Shown here in pieces: positions 25,205 through 37,105 of a stretch of 64,000 nt of DNA. Each line of letters opens with the position of its first letter. Positions within the stretch are counted from its first letter, which is position 1. The position numbers and the translations under genes are program-made. The notes beneath the pieces were generated by a model. It did not search any database. It was not told the origin of the DNA and saw only the letters and a list, made by a program, of their open reading frames with translations. This DNA is from Symsagittifera roscoffensis (Eukaryota > Xenacoelomorpha > Acoela > Convolutidae), in NCBI RefSeq assembly GCF_963678635.1, contig NC_087070.1, positions 12,868,539-12,932,538 of the forward strand. The letters are read 5' to 3'.

Positions 25205-28200
25205 TGCTCATTCAGCTCCGTTGGCTGACAATTGTGCTCAATCAGCCCATTTAAAAAAAAACTGGGCTCATTCTAAAAATTTAGAGCATTCAGCTGCGTT
25301 TGCTGAAAAAACGGGCTCAATCAGCTTCAGCCATTTTGTGAAAATTCGGGCTCACTTAACTTCTTTTCGGAAAACAAGGCTCGTTCAGCTACTTTTGCTA
25401 CAACTTGTCGCTTTCAGCTTGTTTTAAAACTCATTCAGCTCTAACTGCTAAAAGCTGTGTGCATCCAGATATTTTTGCTGAATTTTATGCTCCTTCAGCT
25501 TCTTTTGCTAAAAACTGGGCTCATTCAGCTTTTTTTGTTGAAAATTGGGCTATTCCAGCTCTTTTTACTGAAAATAGGGCTCATTTGGCTCTTTTTGCTG
25601 TAGATTGAGCTCATTCCGTTGTTTTACTCGGAGAAATCTGTTCGCTTGCTTCTCTGAAATTTTTCTGCACTGCCGATGATATTGACATAAAACGATTTTT
25701 AATTGAAGTTAGGTTAATTCGGAAATTGAATTCTTTTGATCTAGACGGAATTGCCTTTTCCAATTGAAAGTTTGCTCCTCGATTGGAAAATTACTAAATT
25801 GGTTCTATTACGAGATGAGAGATTTCAACTCAAGCGATCGTTCTTAAGTCTTCCCAATTTTAAACCTGGACCAAATTTTTTTCAGTCTTCATTTAAAAGC
25901 TTGCTCATTCAGCTCAGTTTGCTGAAAACTGAGCTCATTCAGCATTTTTTGCTAAAAATTGGCCTCATCCAGTTCCTTTAGCTAAATTTTGGGCTCATCC
26001 ATCTCTTTTTGCTAAAATTCATGCTCCCTCAGCTTGTTTTGCTGAAAATTGGGCTCATTCAGCTCCTTTATATGAAAAAACTATTGGTTTGCTTCCCTCA
26101 AAACTTTCCGCCTTGCCATTGACCTTGACATAAAACCTTGACATAAAACCCTTGACCTTGACATAGAACGGTCATTCAGCTCCGTTGGCTGACAATTGTG
26201 CTCAATCAGCCCCTTTAAAAAAAACTGGGCTCATTCTAAAAAGTTAGAACTTTCAGCTGCGTTTGCTGCAAAACGGGCTCAATCAGCTTCAGCCATTTTG
26301 TGAAAATTCGGGCTCACTTAGCTTCTTTTCGGAAAACAAGGCTTGTTTAGCTACTTTTGCTACAACTTGTCGCTTTCAGCTTGTTTTAAAACTCATTCAG
26401 CTCTAACTGCTAAAAGCTGTGCGCATCCAGATATTTTTGCTGAATTTTATGCTCCTTCAGCTTCTTTTGCTAAAAACTGGGCTCATTCAGCTTTTTTTGT
26501 TGGAAATTGGGCTATTCCAGCTCTTTTTACTGAAAATAGGGCTCATGTGGCTCTTTTTGCTGTAGATTGAGCTCATTCCGTTGTTTTACTCGGAGAAACC
26601 TGTTTGCTTGCTTCTCTGAAATTTTTCTGCACTGCCGATGATATTGACATAAAACGATTTTTAATTGAAGTTAGGTTAATTCGGAAATTGAATTCTTTTG
26701 ATCTACACGGAATTGCCTTTTCCAATTGAAAGTTTGCTCCTCGATTGGAAAATTACTAAATTGGTTCTATTACGAGATGAGAGAGTTCAACTCAAGCGAT
26801 CGCTCTTAAGTCTTCCCAATTTTAAACCTGGACCAAATTTTTTTTCAGTCTTCATTTGAAAGCTTGCTCATTCAGCTCAGTTTGCTGAAAACTGAGCTCA
26901 TTCAGCATTTTTCGCTAAAAAGTGGCCTCATCCAGTTCCTTTAGCTAAATTTTGGGCTCATCCATCTCTTTTTGCTAAAATTCATGCTCCCTCAGCTTGT
27001 TTTGCTGAAAATTGGGCTCATTTAGCTCTTTTTGTTGAAAATTGGGCTCATTCAGTTCCTTTATTTGAAAACACTATTGGTTTGCAGCCCTCAAAATTTT
27101 CCGCCTTGCCATTGACCTTGACATAAAACCTTGACATAAAACCATTGAACTTGACATAAAACGGTCATTCAGCTCCGTTAGCTGACAATTGTGCTCAATC
27201 AGCCCCTTTAAAAAAAATTGGGCACATTCTAAAAATTTAGAGCTTTCAGCTGCGTTTGCTGCAAAACGGGCTCAATCAGCTTCAGCCATTTTGTGAAAAT
27301 TCGGGCTCACTTAGCTTCGTTTTGGAAAACAAGGCTCGTTCAGCTGCTTTTGCTACAACTTGTCGCTTTCAGCTTGTTTTAAGACTCATTCAGCTCTAAC
27401 TGCTAAAAGCTGTGCGCATCCAGATATTTTTGCTGAATTTTATGCTCCTTCAGCTTCTTTTGCTAAAAACTGGGCTCATTCAGCTTTTTTTCTTGAAACT
27501 TGGGCTATTCCAGCTCTTTTTACTGAAAATAGGGCTCATTTGGCTCTTTTTGCTGTAGACTGAGCTCATTCCGTTGTTTTACTCGGAGAAATTTATTCGC
27601 TTGCTTCTCTGAAATTTTTCTGCACTGCCGATGATATTGACATAAAACGATTTTTAATTGAAGTTAGGTTAATTCGGAAATTGAATTCTTTTGATCTACA
27701 CGGAATTGCCTTTTCCAATTGAAAGTTTGCTCCTCGATTGGAAAATTACTAAATTGGTTCTATTACGAGATGAGAGATTTCAACTCAAGCGATCGTTCTT
27801 AAGTCTTCCCAATTTTAAACCTGGACCAAATTTTTTTCAGTCTTCATTTAAAAGCTTGCTCATTCAGCTCAGTTTGCTGAAAACTGAGCTCATTCAGCAT
27901 TTTTTGCTAAAAATTTGCCTCATCCAGTTCCTTTAGCTAAATTTTGGGCTCATCCATCTCTTTTTGCTAAAACTCATGCTCCCTCAGCTTGTTTTGCTGA
28001 AAACTGGCTCATTTAGCTCTTTTTGTTGAAAATTGGGCTCATTCAGCTCCTTTATTTGAAAAAACTATTGGTTTGCTTCCCTCAAAACTTTCCGCCTTGC
28101 CATTGACCTTGACATAAAACTTTGACATAAAACCATTGGCCTTGACATAAAACGGTCATTCAGCTCCGTTGGCTGACAATTGTGCTCAATCAGTCCCTTT

Positions 28201-31200
28201 AAAAAAAAACTGGGCTCATTCTAAAAATTTAGAGCTTTCAGCTGCGTTTGCTGCAAAACGGGCTCAATCAGCTTCAACCATTTTGTGAAAATTCGGGCTC
28301 ACTTAGCTTCTTTTCGGAAAACAAGGCTCGTTCAGCTACTTTTGCTTCAACTTGTCGCTTTCAGCTTGTTTTAAAACTCATTCAGCTCTAACTGCTAAAA
28401 GCTGTGCGCATCCAGATATTTTTGCTGAATTTTATGCTCCTTCAGCTTCTTTTGCTAAAAACTGGGCTCATTCAGCTTTTTTTGTTGGAAATTGGGCTAT
28501 TCCAGCTCTTTTTACTGAAAATAGGGCTCATGTGGCTCTTTTTGCTGTAGATTGAGCTCATTCCGTTGTTTTACTCGGAGAAATCTGTTCGCTTGCTTCT
28601 CTGAAATTTTTCTGCACTGCCGATGATATTGACATAAAACGATTTTTAATTGAAGTTAGGTTAATTGGGAAATTGAATTCTTTTGATCTACACGGAATTG
28701 CCTTTTCCAATTGAAAGTTTGCTCCTCGATTGGAAAATTACTAAATTGGTTCTATTACGAGATGAGAGATTTCAACTCAAGCGATCGTTCTTAAGTCTTC
28801 CCTATTTTAAACCTGGACCAAATTTTTTTCAGTCTTCATTTAAAATCTTGCTCATTCAGCTCAGTTTGCTGAAAACTGAGCTCATTCAGCATTTTTCGCT
28901 AAAAATTGGCCTCATCCAGTTCCTTTAGCTAAATTTTGGGCTCATCTATTTCTTTTTGCTAAAATTCATGCTCCCTCAGCTTGTTTTGCTAAAAATTGGG
29001 CTCATTTAGCTCTTTTTGTTGAAAATTGGGCTCATTCAGCTCCTTTATTTGAAAAAACTATTGGTTTGCTTCCCTCAAAACTTTCCGCCTTGCCATTGAC
29101 CTTGACATAAAACCTTGACATAAAACCATTGACCTTGACATAAAACGGTCAATCAGCTCCGTTGGCTGACAATTGTGCTCAATCAGCCCCTTTAAAAAAA
29201 ACTGGGCTCATTCTGAAAATTTAGAGCTTTCAGCTGCGTTTGCTGCAAAACGGGCTCAATCAGCTTCAGCCATTTTGTGAAAATTCGGGCTCACTTAGAT
29301 TCTTTTCGGAAAACAAGGCTCGTTCAGCTACTTTTGCTACAACTTGTCGCTTTCAGCTTGTTTTAAAACTCATTCAGCTCTAACTGCTAAAAGCTGTGCG
29401 CATCCAGATATTTTTGCTGAGTTTTATGCTCCTTCAGCTTCTTTTGCTAAAAACTGGGCTCATTCAGCTTTTTTTGTTGGAAATTGGGCTATTCCAGCTC
29501 TTTTTACTGAAAATAGGGCTCATGTGGCTCTTTTTGCTGTAGATTGAGCTCATTCCGTTGTTTTACTCGGAGAAATCTGTTCGCTTGCTTCTCTGAAATT
29601 TTTCTGCACTGCCGATGATATTGACATAAAACGATTTTTAATTGAAGTTAGGTTAATTCGGAAATTGAATTCTTTTGATCTACACGGAATTGCCTTTTCC
29701 AATTGAAAGTTTGCTCCTCGATTGGAAAATTACTAAATTGGTTCTATTACGAGATGAGAGAGTTCAACTCAAGCGATCGTTCTTATGTCTTCCCAATTTT
29801 AAACCTGGACCAAATGTTTTTTCAGTCTTCATTTAAAAGCTTGCTCATTCAGCTCAGTTTTGTGAAAACTGAGCTCATTCAGCATTTTTTGCTAAAAATT
29901 GGCCTCATCCAGTTGCTTTAGCTAAATTTTGGGCTCATCCATCTCTTTTTGCTAAAATTCGTGCTCCCTCAGCTTGTTTTGCTGAAAATTGGGCTCATTT
30001 AGCTCTTTTTGTTGAAAATTGGGCTCATTCAGCTCCTTTATTTGAAAAATATATTGGTTTGCTTCCCTCAAAACTTTCCGCCTTGCCATTGACCTTGACA
30101 TAAAACCTTGACATAAAACCATTGACCTTGACATAAAACGGTCATTCAGCTCCGTTGGCTGACAATTGTGCTCAATCAGCCCCTTTAAAAAAAACTGGGC
30201 TCATTCTAAAAATTTAGAGCTTTCAGCTGCGTTTGCTGCAAAACGGGCTCAATCAGCTTCAGCCATTTTGTGAAAATTCGGGCTCACTTAGATTCTTTTC
30301 GGAAAACAAGGCTCGTTCAGCTACTTTTGCTACAACTTGTCGCTTTCAGCTTGTTTTAAAACTCATTCAGCTCTAACTGCTAAAAGCTGTGCGCATCCAG
30401 ATATTTTTGCTGAGTTTTATGCTCCTTCAGCTTCTTTTGCTAAAAACTGGGCTCATTCAGCTTTTTTTGTTGGAAATTGGGCTATTCCAGCTCTTTTTAC
30501 TGAAAATAGGGCTCATGTGGCTCTTTTTGCTGTAGATTGAGCTCATTCCGTTGTTTTACTCGGAGAAATCTGTTCGCTTGCTTCTCTGAAATTTTTCTGC
30601 ACTGCCGATGATATTGACATAAAACGATTTTTAATTGAAGTTAGGTTAATTGGGAAATTGAATTCTTTTGATCTACACGGAATTGCCTTTTCCAATTGAA
30701 AGTTTGCTCCTCGATTGGAAAATTACTAAATTGGTTCTATTACGAGATGAGAGAGTTCAACTCAAGCGATCGTTCTTATGTCTTCCCAATTTTAAACCTG
30801 GACCAAATTTTTTTTCAGTCTTCATTTAAAAGCTTGCTCATTCAGCTCAGTTTGGTGAAAACTGAGCTCATTCAGCATTTTTTGCTAAAAATTGGCCTCA
30901 TCCAGTTCCTTTAGCTAAATTTTGGGCTCATCCATCTCTTTTTGCTAAAATTCGTGCTCCCTCAGCTTGTTTTGCTGAAAATTGGGCTCATTTAGCTCTT
31001 TTTGTTGAAAATTGGGCTCATTCAGCTCCTTTATTTGAAAAAACTATTGGTTTGCTTCCCTCAAAATTTTCCGCCTTGCCATTGACCTTGACATAAAACC
31101 TTGACATAAAACCATTGAACTTGACATAAAACGGTCATTCAGCTCCGTTGGCTGACAATTGTGCTCAATCAGCCCCTTTAAAAAAAACTGGGCTCATTCT

Positions 31201-32090
31201 AAAAATTTAGAGCTTTCAGCTGCGTTTGCTGCAAAACGGGCTCAATCAGCTTCAGCCATTTTGTGAAAATTCGGGCTCACTTAGCTTCTTTTTGGAAAAC
31301 AAGGCTCGTTCAGCTACTTTTGCTACAACTTGTCGCTTTCAGCTTGTTTTAAAACTCATTCAGCTCTAACTGCTAAAAGCTGTGCGCATCCAGATATTTT
31401 TGCTGAAATTTATGCTCCTTCAGCTTCTTTTGGTAAAAACTGGGCTCATTCAGCTTTTTTTCTTGAAACTTGGGCTATTCCAGCTCTTTTTACTGAAAAT
31501 AGGGCTCATTTGGCTCTTTTTGCTGTAGATTGAGCTCATTCCGTTGTTTTACTCGGAGAAATTTATTCGCTTGCTTCTCTGAAATTTTTCTGCACTGCCG
31601 ATGATATTGACATAAAACGATTTTTAATTGAAGTTAGGTTAATTCAGAAACTCAATTTTTTTTGATCTACACGAAATTGTCTTTTCCAATTGAAAGTTTG
31701 CTCCTCGATTGGAAAATTACTAAATTGGTTCTAGTTACGAGATGAGAGATTTGAACTCAAGCGATCGTTCTTAAGTCTTTCCAACTTTAAACCTGGACCA
31801 TTTTTTTTTCAGTCTTCTTTTAAAAGCTTGCTCATTCAGCTCAGTTTGCTGAAAACTGAGCTCATTCAGCATTTTTTGCTAAAAATTGGCCTCATCCATT
31901 TACTTTAGCTAAATTTTGGGGTCATCCATCTCTTTTTGCTAAAATTCATGCTCCCTCAGCTCGTTTTGCTGAAAATTGGGCTCATTTAGCTCTTTTTGTT
32001 GAAAATTGGGCTCATTCAGCTCCTTTATTTGAAAAAACTATTGGTTTGCTTCCCTCAAACTTTTCCGCCTTACCATTGACCTTGACATAA
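25205..32090 (+). repeat. Seven-copy higher-order repeat, unit about 992 bases
   Basis: The anchor TTGTCGCTTTCAGCTTGTTT occurs at 25,405, 26,367, 27,360, 28,352, 29,344, 30,337 and 31,330. The first interval is 962 bases; the later ones are 992-993. Each unit combines about 20 of the ~30-base monomers with two stretches not made of them. One is about 260 bases, from CGGAGAAATCTGTTCGCTTG to the CAGTCTTCATTTAAAAG region. The other is short and contains CCTTGACATAAAACC in tandem. The 962-base unit lacks one 30-base monomer. The units are very alike, so amplification at this level is recent relative to the monomers. Confidence 0.93.
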
Positions 32091-33330
32091 AACGGTTTTT
32101 AAGAGAGGTTAGGGCAACTCGTAAAATCAGTTCTTTTGATCTAAAACGAATTGCACTTTCCAGTGTAAATTTTGTTCCTCTATTGGAAAATAACTCAATT
32201 AGTCCTATTATTAGATGAGAGATTTGAACTCATTCGTTCGTTTTTAAGTATTCCCAAATTTAAACCTTGGCCAATTTTTTTTTTCAAAAATTTATTAGTC
32301 TTCTTTTTAGAGCTGTCCTCATTGCGTTTGCTGAAAACTGAGATCATTCAGCAACTTTTGCTAAAATTGGGCTCATTCAGTTCCTCTAGCTAAACTTTGG
32401 GCTCATCCAGCTTTTTTTTCTAATTTTTAAGCTCCTTCAGCTCGTTTTCCTAAAAGTTGGACTCATTCAGCTGTTTTGGTTACAAATTGGGCTAATTCAG
32501 CTCCTTTTGCATAAAATTTTTTATAGATTGGGTTCCGTGAGCTCCTTTTGCTAAAACTGGGCTCATTCAGCATCTTTTGATAATATTTGGCCTCATCCAG
32601 TTCCTTTAGCTAAATTTTGGGCTCATCCATCTCTTTTTGCTAAAATTCATGCTCCCTCAGCGCGTTTTGCTGAAAATTGGGCTCATTTAGCTCTTTTTGT
32701 TGAAAATTGGGCTCATTCAGCTCCTTTATTTGAAAAAACTATTGGTTTGCTTCCCTCAAAATTTTCCGCCTTGCCATTGACCTTGACATAAAACGGTTTT
32801 TAAGAGAGGTTAGGGCAACTCGGAAAATCAATTCTTTTGATCTAAAAGAAATTGCACTTTCCAGTGTAAATTTTGTTCCTCTATTGGAAAATAACTCAAT
32901 TAGTCCTATTATTAGATGAGAGATTTGAACTCATTCGTTCGTTTTTAAGTATTCCCAAATTTAAACGTGGACCAATTTTTCGAAATTTTTTTATTTTGGC
33001 CTTTTACTCCTTTTGCTATAGATTGGGCTCATTTAGGGCCTTTTACTGAAAATTGAGCTCATTCACCTCGTTTGTCTGAAAAAATTATTGGCTTGCTTCC
33101 CTCAAAATTTTCTGCACTGCCATCAACCTTGACATAAAACGGTTTTTAAGAGAGGTTAGGGCAACTCGGAAAATCAATACTTTTGATCTAAAACGAATTG
33201 CATTTTCCAGTTTAAATTTGGTTCCTCTATCGGAAAATAACTAATTTAGTCCTAGTTACGAGATGAGAGATTTGAACTCAAGCGATCGTTTTCAAATATT
33301 CCCAAATTTAAACATTGGCCAATTTTTTTT
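32090..33330 (+). repeat. Diverged variants of the higher-order unit
   Basis: The TTGACATAAAACGG stretch recurs, followed by TTTTTAAGAGAGGTTAGGGC, near 32,083, 32,785 and 33,129. Each is followed by a diverged version of the ~260-base non-monomer segment. Spacing is irregular (about 702 and 344 bases). This looks like an older or alternative higher-order form at the edge of the homogenised 992-base array. Confidence 0.75.
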
Positions 33331-34368
33331 CAAAAATTTATTAGTCTTCTTTTTAAAGCTGTGCTCATTGCGTTTGCTGAAAACTGAGCTCATTCAGCAA
33401 CTTTTGCTAAAATTGGGCTCATTCAGTTCCTTTAGCTAAAGTTTGGGCTCATCCAGCTTTTTTTTCTAATTTTTAAGCTCCTTCAGCTCGTTTTCCTAAA
33501 AGTTGGACTCATTCAGCTGTTTTGGTTACAAATTGGGCTAATTCAGCTCCTTTTGCACAAAATTTTTTATAGATTGGGTTCCTTGAGCTCCTTTTGCTAA
33601 AACTGGGCTCATTCAGCATCTTTTGATAATATTTGGGCTCATTCACTTTCTTTAGCTAAATTTTTGGCTCATCTAGCTCCTTTTGTTGAATTTTATGCTC
33701 CTTCAGCTCCTCTTGCTAAAATTTTTGGCTGATTCAGCTTATTTTTACTGAAGATAGGGCTCATTTAGCTCCTTTTGCTATAGATTGGGCTGCTTGAGCG
33801 CCTGTTGCTAAAATTTGGGCTCATTCAGCATCTTTTGCTAAAATTTAGGCTCATTCAATTCATTTAGCTAAAAATTATGCTCTTCTAGCTCTTTTTGTTG
33901 AATTTTATGCTCCTTCAGCTTGTTTTGCTAAAATTTGGGCTAATTCAGCTCTTTTTACAAAAAATAGGGCTCATTTGGCTCATTTTGCTATAGATTAGGC
34001 TCCCTGAGCACATTTTGCTGAAATTTGAGCTCATTCAGCATCTTTTGCTAAAAATGGGCTCTTTCAATTCCTTTAGAAAAAATTTAGACTCTTCTAGCTC
34101 TTTTTGCTGAATTTTAGGCTCCTTCAGCTTGTTTTGCTAAAGTTTGGGCTACTTTAGCTCTATTTACTGAAAATAGGGCTCATTTAGCTTCTTTTGCTAT
34201 TGATTGGGCTCCCTGAGCACCTTTCGCTGAAATTTGGGCTCATTTAGAATCTTCTGCTAAAAATTGGGCTCATTCAATTCCCCTAGCTAAAGTTTAGGCT
34301 CTCCTAGCTCTTTGTGCTGACTTTTATACTCCTTCAGCTCGTTTTGCTAAAAATTGGGCTTTTTATGA

Positions 34369-35057
34369 AATTGATTTTGTCTGAGAGTAATAACATGTCA
34401 TTTTGGAAGAAACATTTGTTCTCTCTTATTTGTCTTGTCAAAACTCAGACTACTGAAACTCGGAGAAGTCGTCAAACGCGTAAAGAATGTTGACTCAAAA
34501 AAACGTCAGAAGGAGAGTGAAATTTGAATCAATTCGAATTTCATTCCCCTCTGACGTTTTTTGAAGTCAACATTCTTAAGCGTTTGACTACTTCTCAAAC
34601 TTTCAGCTCCATTTGAAGATCATTTTGACAAAATTGATTTTGTCTGAGAAAAACAAAATGTCATTTTGGAAGAAACATGTGTTGTCATTTGTTTGTTTTG
34701 TCTTAACTCAGACTACTGAAACTTTGTGAAGTCGTCAAACGCATAAAGAATGTTGACTTGAAAAAACGTTAGAAGGGGAATGAAATTCGAACAATTTCGA
34801 ATTTCATTTTCCTTCTAACGTCTTTTCAAGTCAACATTCTTTATGCGTTTGACGACTTCTCAAGGTTTCAGCTCTGTTTGAAGATCATTTTTGATTAAAT
34901 TGGTTTTGTCTGAGAATAGTAACATGTCATTTCGAATAAACTTGTGTTCTCTCTTTTTGCCTTGTCAAAACTTAGACTACTGAAACTCTGTGAAGTCGTC
35001 AAACGCATAAAGAATGTTGACTTTAAAAAACGTCAGAAGGGGAATAAAATTCGAATG
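34369..35057 (+). repeat. Tandem ~266-base units, each with a long hairpin
   Basis: Units start with ATTGATTTTGTCTGAGA-like text at about 34,372, 34,632 and 34,896. The first two contain long inverted repeats: 34,453-34,607 and 34,716-34,871, with arms of about 70 bases (GAAGTCGTCAAACGC, AAGAATGTTGACT and CGT(C/T)AGAAGG on the left, complements on the right) and almost no loop. The third unit has only the left arm, ending near 35,057 where another repeat begins. Arm mismatches are few. A transcript through this region would form long double-stranded RNA. Confidence 0.88.
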
Positions 35058-35089
35058 AGTTTCTTTTTGATCTTATGGTTGCATGCTTT

Positions 35090-35496
35090 ATTGTTTCGAC
35101 ATTCGATAAGAAAGTAACGGAATATTTGTGCTCGGGGTGGGTTTTTTCCGACAAATTTCGACTTTTGAAAGGGCTATTTTTGACGGAGGTTTTTTTATAT
35201 CATTCAAAATGTATGGTTGTCCTGAGCTCAAATTTGAAAAGATACTCAACTGTGATCATTTTTTGTAAAGTTATGGGCGCTTAAAGATTGTCATTTTGGC
35301 CAATTTGGGACAATTAACAAGCAATATATCCAGCTCTAATAACAAGTAGGCGGAGATAAAATCTGACTTACAAATTGGTTGAGGCAGACAAATTATCAAT
35401 ATTTATACATAAGTAGGAGCAACGTAATTCTTTTTGTTCATTGCATATTGCGTGTGGGCGCTGATTTAAAAAACACAAAAAAATAGCTATGTGTTT
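35090..35496 (+). repeat. 5' part of the ~545-base ATTGTTCCGAC repeat (interrupted copy)
   Basis: It starts ATTGTTTCGACATTCGATAA and matches the two fuller copies at 39.4 and 40.0 kb through GTAACGGAATATTTGTGCTC, CCTGAGCTCAAATTTGAAAAG, GGACAATTAAC and GCGTGTGGG. It stops at the left end of the TIR element starting at 35,497; its 3' part resumes at 36,983. Measured from GCGTGTG to GCAGTC, the two parts together give 122 bases against 117 in an intact copy, which supports a clean insertion. Confidence 0.8.
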
Positions 35497-36982
35497 CATT
35501 ACGAGGCCAAACTGTGCACTGGATACTTATGTTCCTCGATTCCATAGACAAACCTTCAAACATGTTCCAAAATGTCAGTGGATTCCACTCGCAAAACTTC
35601 CGTGGATTCTGCGTACAAATACCTGTAACGTAATTTTTGTCGGCACATTTGTTGTGCCGCGGATCCGACTACAAGCGAATATAGCTAGTTCTTCTGGATT
35701 CCGCAACTGTAGTTGGATTCCACAAAATGTAAGTGGAATCCGCAAACGTAAGTGGAATCCGCAAAATTTTTAGGCGGAATCCGCAAATGTAAGCGGATTC
35801 CGTAAACTGTATATGGATTCAGAAATTTGTTTTTTACTGAACTTGCATATGATCAACTAAAAGCTAGAGGTGGAATTCTTATCTATAGCAATGCGGAGTT
35901 TAAAAGCAAGACTTAACCATTGTCAGCGGAATCCACGGACAAATCTCAAAACATTTGTTAACTAAATCGGTGGATATCACCTTTTAGTATTTTTGAAACA
36001 CAACACCGAATAAGTTCAATATTTGGAGTCATTGGGTTGAGAGTGTATGGAAATACAAAACACAGCATCTCGCCAAGTTAGGTCATTGGGACTGCGTTAA
36101 TTCCAAATACTGATTTTGGAAGCTTAACGCCGATTAAATTCATGATTTGTAGTCATTGGTTTTAGAGTGTATGGAAATACAAAACACAGCATCTCGCCAA
36201 GTTAGGTCATTGGGACTGCGTCAATTCCAAATACTGATTTTGGAAGCTTAACGCCAATTATATTCATTATTTGTAGTCATAGGTTTGAGAGTGTTCGGAA
36301 ATACAACGCACGCATATCGCCAAGTTAGGTCATTGGGACTGCGTCAATTCCAAATACTGATTTTGGAAGCTTAACGCCGATTAAATTCATTATTTGTAGT
36401 CATTGGTTTGAAAGTGTTCGGAAATACAACGCGCGCATATCGCCGAGTTAGGTCAGTAATTGGGATTGCATCAGTATTTGGGATCGAAGTTCAGATCGAA
36501 GTAGGTCAGTATTTGGGATCGAAGTTGAGATCGAAGTTGGGTCGACAGGAGTGGAGACCAAACGTTTGCTATTTCAACTGGTAGTTGATCAAGGTAATAA
36601 TTGACACTGATTTTTTTTGGTAACCAATAAGAAAAAAATATAATTTTAAAAGTTATACTACACATACTTATATGTAAACGGAGTCCGCAAACAAAAAGCG
36701 GATTCCACTTACAATTTGCGGATCCACTTACAGTTGCGGAATCCAAAACAGCTCAACTAAATTAAACAAAAGTCTTATGATTTGTTTGTGGATTCCGCAA
36801 AATCGCCTATTTTCGGAGCAATTTTTAGCGGTGCAGTGTTTTAGGTATTTGTTTGTGGAATCCAAAACAGCGATGAAGATCTAAGAAAAGTAGCAAAACT
36901 GCGGATTCCGTGACAAATCTGATTTTGGCCTTTTGCGGAATCGGTTTACAATGCACAGAATGTACAATTTGGCCTCGCAATG
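35497..36982. mobile_element. 1.49 kb TIR element with subterminal GGATTCCGCAAA motifs
   Basis: The ends are CATTACGAGGCCAAACTGTG on the left (from 35,497) and, reverse complemented, CATTGCGAGGCCAAATTGTA on the right (to 36,982). Inside, many copies of GTGGATTCCGCAAA or its complement cluster near both ends. A ~50-base inverted stretch pairs 35,695-35,760 with 36,685-36,745. The core carries a ~123-base tandem repeat. No transposase is visible, so it is a non-autonomous DNA transposon. CA-type ends hint at hAT, but flanking 8-mers do not match clearly. It lies inside a copy of the ~545-base repeat. Confidence 0.75.
35985..36470 (+). repeat. ~123-base tandem repeat, nearly four copies, in the TIR element core
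   Basis: The landmark AT(C/A)TCGCC(A/G)AGTTAGGTCA recurs at 36,067, 36,191, 36,314 and 36,437, giving spacings of 124, 123 and 123 bases. Between landmarks are GATTTTGGAAGCTTAACGCC and GTAGTCATTGGTTT. The copies are nearly identical. Confidence 0.9.
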
Positions 36983-37105
36983 TTTATTTTCAAAGATTTT
37001 TTTGTTGTTGAAAAAATCAGTATTATGATTTTTAAAAATTTAACCCATCCTGAAAAAGCAGTCAGAATGTTCAGGGTTTTGCCCTGATACGAACGGTCCT
37101 GTTTT
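36983..37105 (+). repeat. 3' part of the interrupted ~545-base repeat
   Basis: It resumes after the TIR element and ends with AGCAGTCAGAATGTTCAGGG, TTTTGCCCTGATACGA and GGTCCTGTT. This matches the 3' ends at 39,925-39,969 and 40,530-40,576, including the AGGGCTTTGCCCT-type hairpin. Confidence 0.75.

Larger units (their letters stand above)
22230..34370 (+). repeat. Degenerate ~30-base satellite array (12 kb)
   Basis: The array is built from a unit close to GGGCTCATTCAGCTCCTTTT followed by GCTAAAAATT, usually 30-31 bases, repeated with substitutions and small indels. Because 30 is divisible by three, short frames stay open and read as decamers such as NWAHSAPFAK or, in another frame, LIQLLLLKIG. 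None has a credible start, and the array changes frame at 31-base units, so these are not genes. A regular 992-base higher-order unit occupies 25.2-32.1 kb. Confidence 0.93.

Noticed and set aside
24996-25427. 143-codon frame in the ~30-base satellite
   Set aside because: It is a by-product of a period divisible by three; the frame drifts at 31-base monomers and there is no credible start.
22230-34370. CRISPR-like array (short regular repeats)
   Set aside because: Units are directly contiguous and degenerate with no unique spacers, and the context is eukaryotic satellite DNA.
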